Positions 8,066-14,362 of a stretch of DNA of 16,531 bases are shown here, piece after piece (the stretch's first letter is position 1; every line of letters starts with the position of its first letter). Source of the DNA: Candidatus Avelusimicrobium facis (GTDB lineage Bacteria; Elusimicrobiota; Elusimicrobia; Elusimicrobiales; Elusimicrobiaceae). The position numbers and the translations under genes are program-made. The stretch is from positions 1 to 16,531 of the forward strand of contig CAAFHX010000012.1 of assembly GCA_900762815.1 (NCBI GenBank), written 5' to 3'. The notes beneath the pieces were generated by a model. The model made no database searches. It was not told where the DNA came from and saw only the letters and a list, made by a program, of their open reading frames with translations.

Positions 8066-10377
8066 AAGTCCTCACGGAACAAAATTCCGCTGATGCAGTG
8101 CAACCCGGCCATGACGAAGAGCAACAACATCAAAAAGGAATAGGCGTGGTTGGTCTGCGCATTGCGGTTGAAATTTTCCAGCGGATAGCTGATGGCATAG
8201 TCCCAAATCTTCAGTGAGGTTTTGCTCGGCCCGCTCAAGTAATACGTGGCCAAGAGATGGGTCAGCAAGGGATAACTCTCTTGGGGGATAAACGGCCCGG
8301 CATACTTGGCAAGGGCATTGTCTAAAAATTTCTGTTTTTCTTCGTCAGACAAATAGTTGATGGCCTTTTCGCGCGCAAAGGAATCAAAAACTCCGCGCCG
8401 GCTGAGGAAGTTGTATTCCTCGGTCAGTTCGTCCTTCTTTTGCTGTTCCGTCGGGGCGGCCATGGGAATGGTGTCTACCAAGGTGTTCACCGTGGTCTGC
8501 AAGGTGGCGGCCAAGCCGGAAATATTATACAGCCAAAAGCAGCCTATGCACAGCAGCAGGCAAACAGAGGGCAAAATCAGGCTGCGTTCGGCCTTGGCCA
8601 CCAAGTAATAAACCGCCAAAATGCCAAAGAGCAGCGCGCCCAGGACCAACAGCTTGGCCGTGGATCCGCCCGCCGCAGGCGGGATGGTCAGGGCGGCGGC
8701 ACAATAGGCCAGTGTGCCCGCCAAGACGATCAGGGCCATCCCCAGCACCCGCTCCGCCCAGGTGCGGTTCAGGCGCCAGCACAAAGACAGCGCCCACGAA
8801 GCCGCCAGGAACAAGTAGCATAAATAATACTCCGGCGAGAACAAGTATTGCGAGATGTTTCCCCCCTCCAGAAAAGCCACGTTGGGGGTAAATAAGCCCG
8901 CCAAATAAGACGCCAACGCCAGCGCCAGCAGCACGGCGGTGGATTTGGAGTAAGCTTTCACCGGGGCAATGGCGAAAACGCCCACCAGCATCACCAAGGA
9001 CAAGGCGGTGTAGAGCAGCTGGCCCGGGACCATATGCCCGGAGAGAAACGGAGCCAGGAAATTGCTGACAAAGCCCGCCCCGGGCTGCACATTGACGGAG
9101 CAAATTTTACCTAAGGTAAACAAGATATAGCTCAGCGCTCCGGCAAAGAGTAAAAACAGCGGTAACAAAAAGAGCATTTGCCCGGCCATCCGGAAGCTTT
9201 TTTTGGCGCGCAGCAGCGTCAAGGTACCGGCGGGAGCGCCCACGGTGGTTACTTGGGGAACTTCTTTTTCCGGCACCAATTCCTGCGTCGGGGCGGCCGG
9301 CGGGGCCGATCTGGGCGGCTTGGGCGCATTGTCGTCGGGCAAATCATTGAGCTGGGGGATTTGCGTCGGTGTGCGGTGTCCCGGCTTGCTTTGCCGCTCC
9401 GAAAGCGCACGGTACACATCCTGTGCGCGCATATGGCGCATGGAGTCGGTGGTGTGCATCTCTTTGTCGGCAATTTTAAGCGAGCTTTCCACCCCCAAAT
9501 CCATCGTCATCCGGCCGTGCAGGGTTCTCGTGCGCAGCTGTTCTTCGGCGCGCATTTTGTTGAAATACTCATAGGTTTCTTTGGCGGTTTGAAAACGGTC
9601 GTCGGGGTTTTTGCTCATCAGCTTTTGAATGGCCATGGCCAGCCAGCCGGGCAACTCCGGGCGGAGTTTGGCCGGGTTGGGCACGGGTTCATTGATGTGT
9701 TTTTGGATGATATCAATGGTGTTTTTGCCATTGTAGGGAAAGTGCCCCGTCAGCACATAATACATGCTGGCGCCGATAGAATAGAGGTCGGCGCGGGTGT
9801 CAATGTCTTTGCCCAGGGCCTGCTCCGGCGCAATAAAATAGGCGGTGCCGGCCAGCTCGGTGGTTTTGGTGGAGCCCTTTTCTTTATCTACCTTTTTGGC
9901 GATACCGAAGTCTACGATTTTGGGCTTGCCTTCCGGAGTGATTAAAATGTTGGAGGGTTTAATGTCGCGGTGGATGATGCCTTTTTCGTGCGCGACGGAG
10001 AGCCCCTTGAGTACGCCGTCAAACAAATCCAGCACGCGCCCGATGGGCAGCACGCGTTCTTTTTTGAGCATGGCCGAGAGGGTTTGCCCCTCCACAAAGG
10101 ACATGACGATAAAATAATAGCCCTGTTCTTTGCCGACGTTGTAGACGTTAACGATGTTGGGGTGGTCCAGCTCGGCAATAGCGCGCGCCTCGGTCAAAAA
10201 GAGTGAGACGGCCTTTTTGTCATTGGCTAAGGACGGGCTTAAAATCTTTACGCAAACGATGCGGTTTAGCGCCTTGTGGCGCGCTTTGAAAACGGCTCCC
10301 ATGCCGCCTTCGGCCACTTTGGTTAAAATCTCGCAGCCAGAAATTTCTTTCCCTACCAAAGACTGTCCGTCCAGCAT
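8062..10377 (-). CDS. Hanks-type Ser/Thr kinase with multi-pass membrane C-terminus
   Basis: A 771-residue protein. The kinase domain (about residues 14-274) has the Gly loop EGGMGAVF (23-30), Lys44, Glu63, HRDIKPSN (136-143), DFG (156-158) and APE (183-185), all intact. A linker with a Pro/Ala-rich part (about 340-385) follows. A C-terminal region has about eight hydrophobic segments, near 397-420, 452-475, 479-498, 515-535, 544-565, 574-594, 599-621 and 746-766. A long, likely soluble stretch lies between the last two. There are no PASTA repeats, so it differs from PrkC/PknB. The polytopic half may sense a membrane signal; I do not recognise it as a named domain. ATG 10377 follows AGGGGA. 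It is co-transcribed with the downstream phosphatase. Confidence 0.93.
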   Translation of the reverse strand: MLDGQSLVGKEISGCEILTKVAEGGMGAVFKARHKALNRIVCVKILSPSLANDKKAVSLFLTEARAIAELDHPNIVNVYNVGKEQGYYFIVMSFVEGQTLSAMLKKERVLPIGRVLDLFDGVLKGLSVAHEKGIIHRDIKPSNILITPEGKPKIVDFGIAKKVDKEKGSTKTTELAGTAYFIAPEQALGKDIDTRADLYSIGASMYYVLTGHFPYNGKNTIDIIQKHINEPVPNPAKLRPELPGWLAMAIQKLMSKNPDDRFQTAKETYEYFNKMRAEEQLRTRTLHGRMTMDLGVESSLKIADKEMHTTDSMRHMRAQDVYRALSERQSKPGHRTPTQIPQLNDLPDDNAPKPPRSAPPAAPTQELVPEKEVPQVTTVGAPAGTLTLLRAKKSFRMAGQMLFLLPLFLLFAGALSYILFTLGKICSVNVQPGAGFVSNFLAPFLSGHMVPGQLLYTALSLVMLVGVFAIAPVKAYSKSTAVLLALALASYLAGLFTPNVAFLEGGNISQYLFSPEYYLCYLFLAASWALSLCWRLNRTWAERVLGMALIVLAGTLAYCAAALTIPPAAGGSTAKLLVLGALLFGILAVYYLVAKAERSLILPSVCLLLCIGCFWLYNISGLAATLQTTVNTLVDTIPMAAPTEQQKKDELTEEYNFLSRRGVFDSFAREKAINYLSDEEKQKFLDNALAKYAGPFIPQESYPLLTHLLATYYLSGPSKTSLKIWDYAISYPLENFNRNAQTNHAYSFLMLLLFVMAGLHCISGILFREDL

Positions 10378-10392
10378 AGTTGGTCCCCTGTG

Positions 10393-10428
10393 ATTATAGA
10401 ATGAGAAACGGCCATTTCTTTCATTATA
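10393..10428 (-). promoter_or_regulatory. Tandem -10-like boxes upstream of the kinase
   Basis: On the minus strand two perfect TATAAT hexamers occur, at 10428-10423 and 10398-10393, without a convincing -35 for either. The nearer one would start transcription inside the Shine-Dalgarno, so the farther one is the better candidate. Confidence 0.45.
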
Positions 10429-10454
10429 CTAATTTATGAAAAAAGTGCTTGCTT

Positions 10455-10483
10455 TTGTCTTTTTTAAAACCGTAAAATATAAG
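10455..10483 (+). promoter_or_regulatory. Promoter of the PC4-like gene
   Basis: TTGTCT (10455-10460), exactly 17 bp, then TATAAG (10478-10483, 5/6). A second, perfect TATAAT at 10494-10499 lacks a -35 match. It diverges from the kinase gene within a 177-bp shared intergenic region. Confidence 0.6.
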
Positions 10484-10527
10484 CAGGCCAAATTATAATA
10501 GCATATTTTAGGCCATAGTCATATGGG

Positions 10528-10549
10528 GCCCGCAGGACGGGCAGGGAGA
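10528..10549 (+). promoter_or_regulatory. 5' UTR mini-hairpin and ribosome site of the PC4-like gene
   Basis: GCCCG (10528-10532) pairs with CGGGC (10538-10542) just before the Shine-Dalgarno GGGAGA (10544-10549), which is five bases from the ATG. The hairpin may influence ribosome access. Confidence 0.5.
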
Positions 10550-10554
10550 TTTTT

Positions 10555-11025
10555 ATGGCAGAGAGCAGTTTTGCCGTGTTGGCGCATATTGGCGCCCTGC
10601 GGCTGGATGAAAGCAGCGAGGTTAAATTTTCCATTGACGCCTACCGGGGCTACCGCTATGCCTCTATCCGCAAATATTTAACTTCCGGCGGGTATACCGG
10701 GGCCACGCGGGCGGGCATTACCATGACGCCCGAGATTGTCAAGGCGGTGGCGCCGCTGCTGGCGGCCTTGCCCGATGATCCGGCGCAGATAAAAGACGTG
10801 GAGCTGGGCAAATTTGCCAAGCGGCCCGGCATGTCGGTGGTGGTGCGCGTGAGCAGCTTTCAGGGGACGCGCGGGCTGGATTTCCGCCAGTGGCAAGAGG
10901 ATGAGGCTTACAAAGGCTGGACCAAAAAGGGCATTCGCTTGCCGGTGGAAAAAATGAAAGAAATTAAGGCCCTGTTTGCACAAATGGCCCGGGCCTTGCA
11001 AGAAAAACCCTTGGATGAGATATAA
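10555..11025 (+). CDS. Tandem PC4/SUB1-like ssDNA-binding protein
   Basis: A 156-residue protein made of two copies of a PC4 (transcriptional coactivator p15)-like domain. Copy 1 spans about residues 12-72 and copy 2 about 83-148. They align through IG/LG, a beta-rich stretch, then YTGATRAGITMTPE in copy 1 against YKGWTKKGIRLPVE in copy 2, each followed by a short helix (IVKAVAPLLA; KMKEIKALFA). PC4 domains normally dimerise to bind single-stranded DNA, so a fused pair could act as a single-chain dimer. The expected role is nucleoid, repair or transcription-associated ssDNA binding. The start follows GGGAGA. nadE begins 42 bp downstream with its own -10 box. Confidence 0.82.
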   Translation: MAESSFAVLAHIGALRLDESSEVKFSIDAYRGYRYASIRKYLTSGGYTGATRAGITMTPEIVKAVAPLLAALPDDPAQIKDVELGKFAKRPGMSVVVRVSSFQGTRGLDFRQWQEDEAYKGWTKKGIRLPVEKMKEIKALFAQMARALQEKPLDEI

Positions 11026-11055
11026 GGGCCTGCGTTCTTTTTGGGCGCTTTTTTC

Positions 11056-11068
11056 TATAATATACATA
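11056..11068 (+). promoter_or_regulatory. -10 box of a probable leaderless nadE transcript
   Basis: A perfect TATAAT (11056-11061) ends six bases before the nadE ATG at 11068, so initiation about seven bases downstream would fall on the A of the start codon. There is no Shine-Dalgarno before this ATG. The -35 region is weak. Confidence 0.6.
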
Positions 11069-12981
11069 TGAACTACGGATTTATTAAAACCGCCGCCGCC
11101 GTGCCGTGTGTGCGCGTGGGCGACATTGCCTTTAACCTGCAGCAAACCCAGCGGCTGCTTTTGGCCGCCGCTGAGCAAGGGGCCGAAGTAGTGGTTTTCC
11201 CGGAGCTGGGCCTGACGGGCTATAGCTGCGGGGATTTATTTGCGCAAACCCTGCTTTTAGACGAAGCCGAGCGTGCCTTGGGCACCCTGGTGGCGGCCAC
11301 GGCGCAGGTGCCGTGCTTGTGTGCGGTGGGGCTGCCCGTGCGGGTGGAAAATGCCTTGTACAATTGCGCAGCGGTCTTTCAAAAGGGCGAAATTTTAGGC
11401 GTAGTGCCCAAAACTTTTTTACCCAATTACAATGAATTTTATGAAAAGCGCTGGTTCCACAGCGGGGCCGAAGCGCCCGTGGACACCGTGGTCTTGGCCG
11501 GGCAAGAGGCGCCCTTTGGCACGGATTTGCTTTTTGCGTGCGGCGGGGCGGTCGTCGGCGTGGAATTGTGCGAAGATTTGTGGGTGCCTGTGCCCCCCTC
11601 CTCGCTGCTGGCCTTGGCCGGGGCGAATGTGATTTTAAATCTCTCGGCCAGCAATGAGTCCGCCGGGAAAAACGATTACTTAAAGTCGCTGGTTATCCAG
11701 CAATCGGCCCGCTGCTGCTGCGGCTATGTGTATGCCTCGGCCGGGGTGGGCGAATCGTCCACCGATGTGGTGTTTGCCGGCAACGGCCTGGTGGCCGAAA
11801 ACGGCACCCTGCTGGCGGGCAATCCGCGTTTTGGCCTCCAGCCCCAGCTTATTTTGGGCGAAATTGACACCGAGCGCTTGCAGCACGACCGCCGCCAACA
11901 CGGCACCTTTGCCGACGATATGGGGCCCGAGGGCGGCCGCGTGATTGATTTTACCCTGCCGCCGACAAAACCCGTCCCTCTGCACCGTTCCGTCCCGGCG
12001 TTGCCTTTTGTGCCCGACGGGCTGGACCGGGTCTTGCGCTGTGAGGAAATTTTAAATATCCAGGCCCACGGCCTGGCCCGCCGCCTGCAGCATACCGGGG
12101 CCCAAACAGCCGTCATCGGCGTGTCGGGCGGGCTGGACAGCACGCTGGCGCTGCTGGTGGCCGTGCGGGCGTTTGACCTGCTGGGGCTGCCGCGCACGGG
12201 CATTTGCGGCGTCACCATGCCGTGCTTTGGCACCACGGACCGCACCTACCAAAACGCCTTGGCTTTGATGAAAGCCCTTAAAATCACATCGCGTGAGGTA
12301 AACATCCGCGCCGCGGTGACGCAGCACTTAAAGGATTTAAAACATCCGCTCAGCGCGCGCGATATTACCTACGAAAACGCCCAAGCGCGCGAGCGCACCC
12401 AAGTGCTTATGGATATTTCCAACCAAGTGGGCGGTTTGGTCATCGGCACGGGGGATTTGTCTGAGCTGGCGCTGGGCTGGGCCACTTACAACGGCGACCA
12501 CATGAGCATGTATGGCGTCAATGCCGGCGTGCCCAAAACCCTGGTGCGGCATTTGGTATCTTACGAGGCGGACCAAACCCAAGACAAAAAATTGCGTGCC
12601 ACCCTGCAGGACGTGTTAGACACGCCGGTCAGCCCGGAGCTGTTGCCGCCGTCGGGCAAAAAAATCGCCCAAAAAACCGAGGATTTGGTGGGCCCGTATG
12701 AATTGCACGATTTCTTTTTGTATTACTTTTTACGCTTTGGTTTTTCGCCTAAGAAAATCTATTGGTTGGCGCAGCAGGCGTTCGCCCATAAATACAAAGA
12801 GGAAGAGATGAAAAAATGGCTGCAGACCTTTTTGCGGCGGTTTTTTGCGCAGCAGTTTAAGCGTTCCTGCCTGCCCGACGGGCCCAAGGTGGGTTCGGTC
12901 AGCCTTTCCCCCCGGGGGGACTGGCGCATGCCCAGCGACGCGTGCGCGGCCTTGTGGCTGAAAGAATGTGAAGATTTATAA
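11068..12981 (+). CDS. nadE: Glutamine-dependent NAD+ synthetase
   Basis: A 637-residue cytosolic enzyme that amidates nicotinic acid adenine dinucleotide to NAD+, using ammonia from glutamine. The N-terminal nitrilase-type glutaminase (about 1-300) has the catalytic triad Glu46 (FPELGLTGY), Lys115 (VPKTFLPNYNEF) and Cys168 (GVELCEDLW). The C-terminal synthetase has the ATP-pyrophosphatase P-loop GVSGGLDST (351-359), MPCFGTTDRT, and the GTGDLSELALGWATYNGDHMS region. Length and both domains are complete. The protein opens MNYGFIKTAAAVP, typical of the family, which supports ATG 11068 over an upstream TTG at 11041. No ribosome site precedes this ATG. It follows the PC4-like gene on the same strand. 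Confidence 0.97.
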   Translation: MNYGFIKTAAAVPCVRVGDIAFNLQQTQRLLLAAAEQGAEVVVFPELGLTGYSCGDLFAQTLLLDEAERALGTLVAATAQVPCLCAVGLPVRVENALYNCAAVFQKGEILGVVPKTFLPNYNEFYEKRWFHSGAEAPVDTVVLAGQEAPFGTDLLFACGGAVVGVELCEDLWVPVPPSSLLALAGANVILNLSASNESAGKNDYLKSLVIQQSARCCCGYVYASAGVGESSTDVVFAGNGLVAENGTLLAGNPRFGLQPQLILGEIDTERLQHDRRQHGTFADDMGPEGGRVIDFTLPPTKPVPLHRSVPALPFVPDGLDRVLRCEEILNIQAHGLARRLQHTGAQTAVIGVSGGLDSTLALLVAVRAFDLLGLPRTGICGVTMPCFGTTDRTYQNALALMKALKITSREVNIRAAVTQHLKDLKHPLSARDITYENAQARERTQVLMDISNQVGGLVIGTGDLSELALGWATYNGDHMSMYGVNAGVPKTLVRHLVSYEADQTQDKKLRATLQDVLDTPVSPELLPPSGKKIAQKTEDLVGPYELHDFFLYYFLRFGFSPKKIYWLAQQAFAHKYKEEEMKKWLQTFLRRFFAQQFKRSCLPDGPKVGSVSLSPRGDWRMPSDACAALWLKECEDL

Positions 12982-12999
12982 AAAAACGCTTGAAATTTA

Positions 13000-13027
13000 T
13001 TGACGCAACATGTAAACTTAATATATA
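13000..13027 (+). promoter_or_regulatory. Promoter of the secreted Cys-rich protein gene
   Basis: TTGACG (13000-13005, 5/6 to the -35), 16 bp, then TATATA (13022-13027). It starts 19 bp after nadE, which has no evident terminator. Confidence 0.65.
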
Positions 13028-13037
13028 GTGAAAAAAA

Positions 13038-13055
13038 CGGGGTTCCCCGCAGGAG
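13038..13055 (+). promoter_or_regulatory. 5' UTR hairpin adjoining the ribosome site
   Basis: CGGG (13038-13041) pairs with CCCG (13046-13049) around GTTC, directly followed by the Shine-Dalgarno AGGAG (13051-13055), six bases from the ATG. The layout resembles that before the PC4-like gene. Confidence 0.45.
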
Positions 13056-13061
13056 AAAACT

Positions 13062-14006
13062 ATGAAGAAATTCATTTTGCCGTGTGCCTTGGCCCTGCTG
13101 GCTGTTTCGGCGGGCGCGGAGGAAATGAGATTGGTTACGCTGCTCTCCCAGCCGGTGGGCAGCTTTGCCCGGGTGGAATTGCTGGACAGCAGCAAGCCCG
13201 CTAAAATTTATAACCTGAACTTTTGCAATAACAGCAGCTCGGGCGGGACAATTACGGTGACTGGCGTGGAGACCGATAATCCGGTCAATGCCACTTATTT
13301 GCTCAGCGAAAGCGGCTCTACCCTTTCCTCCAGCGAGGAGCAAGGCGCCCCGGTGAGGACTTATAAGGTGGTTTCCGGCGGGAGTACCTTGTCCTCCGAC
13401 GGGGACAGCTGGAACCCGAGCACGGTGTATTTGGTGGGCGGGGCCGACCTGGTGGGCGGCACGCTCAAAGCCACCCAAGTGGAATTTGCCAACAACAACA
13501 GCTACCGGCGCGGTCTGCTGGTGGCGGAAGAGGACCACGGCGATACGGAATTTGTTCTGCCGGGTACGGCGGCGGCCTCCGTGGGCTCTTTCTATAAAAT
13601 GAATATTAACAACGGTGCGGTGGCGGTGTTTGACACCCCGGCTTCCGGCAGTACGCGTTGCGACAGCTTAGGGTGGGGCTTGGTCGTCTCTGCCGTGTCC
13701 TCTAGCGACAGCTACAAGGACGAAAACACCGACGCCAAGGTCTTGCGGGGCTGCACCCACAAAATCACCACGGATCCAGATAATCCCCCGAACCCAGAAG
13801 GGGGCTCTCTTAAATGGAAATGTACAGAGATTAGCGGCCCCACCGTTGTGCCTGCAAATGGGTGTCAAAACCCCTCCGGCAAGATTTTGGACGGTACCCC
13901 CTGTACCACAGAGGGGGATACCAGTGGTTATAGAATTAAGTTTCCTATTCAGTATACCGCTGATTATAACTGTTATGAGTATAAATGTGTCTGTAAGAAG
14001 AGCTAG
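13062..14006 (+). CDS. Secreted Ser/Gly-rich, Cys-rich protein of unknown function
   Basis: A 314-residue protein that I do not recognise. It begins with a clear signal peptide (MKKFILPCALALLAVSAGAEE), with probable cleavage near residue 19. The body is rich in Ser, Gly, Thr and Asn with little predicted hydrophobicity, which suggests a beta-rich exported protein. Two similar short segments (SGSTLSSSEE; SGGSTLSSDGDS) hint at an internal repeat near residues 84-115. The C-terminal third holds most of the Cys, ending CYEYKCVCKKS, which fits disulfide bonding outside the cytoplasm. There is no transmembrane anchor beyond the signal. It has its own promoter and a strong terminator, so it is monocistronic. 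The broken pilin at the left edge is also Cys-rich, but I see no sequence similarity. The start is fixed by AGGAG. Confidence 0.78.
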   Translation: MKKFILPCALALLAVSAGAEEMRLVTLLSQPVGSFARVELLDSSKPAKIYNLNFCNNSSSGGTITVTGVETDNPVNATYLLSESGSTLSSSEEQGAPVRTYKVVSGGSTLSSDGDSWNPSTVYLVGGADLVGGTLKATQVEFANNNSYRRGLLVAEEDHGDTEFVLPGTAAASVGSFYKMNINNGAVAVFDTPASGSTRCDSLGWGLVVSAVSSSDSYKDENTDAKVLRGCTHKITTDPDNPPNPEGGSLKWKCTEISGPTVVPANGCQNPSGKILDGTPCTTEGDTSGYRIKFPIQYTADYNCYEYKCVCKKS

Positions 14007-14025
14007 GTTTTCTAAAGTGTTTTGC

Positions 14026-14064
14026 AAAAATCCCCGGGTTGCTTCAGGCACCCGGGGATTTTTT
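14026..14064. terminator. Strong bidirectional terminator
   Basis: A 14-bp perfect stem (14026-14039 with 14050-14063) with a 10-nt loop, flanked by A5 on the left and T6 on the right. It ends the secreted-protein gene and could also stop minus-strand transcripts. Confidence 0.93.
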
Positions 14065-14362
14065 GTCCGCTATTTCACAACCGCCTGGTCTTTATCCGTG
14101 CCGTTATTCCTGTGCAACGCTCCGGGGTCTGCCGTCGCCCCCCGCGCCATTATTCCTTTCGGGCGGAGGGCATAAACAAAGGCCGCTCTGCCTTTTTGCC
14201 CCGCAGTCCCTGCAGTCTGCCTAAAAAATTCATACAAAAATCCGCCCTTTGTTCCAACCGTTCATAACGGCAAACAAAAGGCGGATAAAGTCTGTTTTTA
14301 TGCGCTGCAAGCCGGCGGGGCCTGGGGCTTCCTACCCCGGAAACAGCAGCGAAAAGCGCCGG
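14065..14362. other. Convergent intergenic region with start-poor open frames
   Basis: No confident gene lies here. Two overlapping minus-strand frames stay open without a plausible start. One ends at TAA 14150-14152, its tail reading AERPLFMPSARKE. The other ends at TAG 14070-14072, its tail reading GTDKDQAVVK; an in-frame ATG at 14150 would give only 26 residues. A weak 6-bp hairpin with a T run lies at 14178-14197 on the plus strand. The terminator at 14235-14286 is listed separately. The region may be decayed coding sequence or long untranslated sequence. Confidence 0.4.
14235..14286 (-). terminator. Long nested hairpin, probable AsmA-gene terminator
   Basis: ATCCGCC (14240-14246) pairs with GGCGGAT (14280-14286), and TTTGTT (14248-14253) with AACAAA (14273-14278), with one C-A mismatch between. 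An inner CCGTT/AACGG hairpin with a CAT loop sits at 14258-14270. The minus strand continues into TTTTTG, as in an intrinsic terminator about 76 bp past the AsmA-family stop. Confidence 0.75.

Noticed and set aside
10393..10398. Nearest TATAAT as the main kinase promoter
   Set aside because: Initiation seven bases downstream would remove most of the Shine-Dalgarno; the second TATAAT at 10423-10428 is a better candidate.
11041..11067. Upstream TTG start for nadE
   Set aside because: It would add residues (MGAFFYNIH) not expected in the family and would place the -10 box inside the coding sequence; MNYGFIK is the usual N-terminus.
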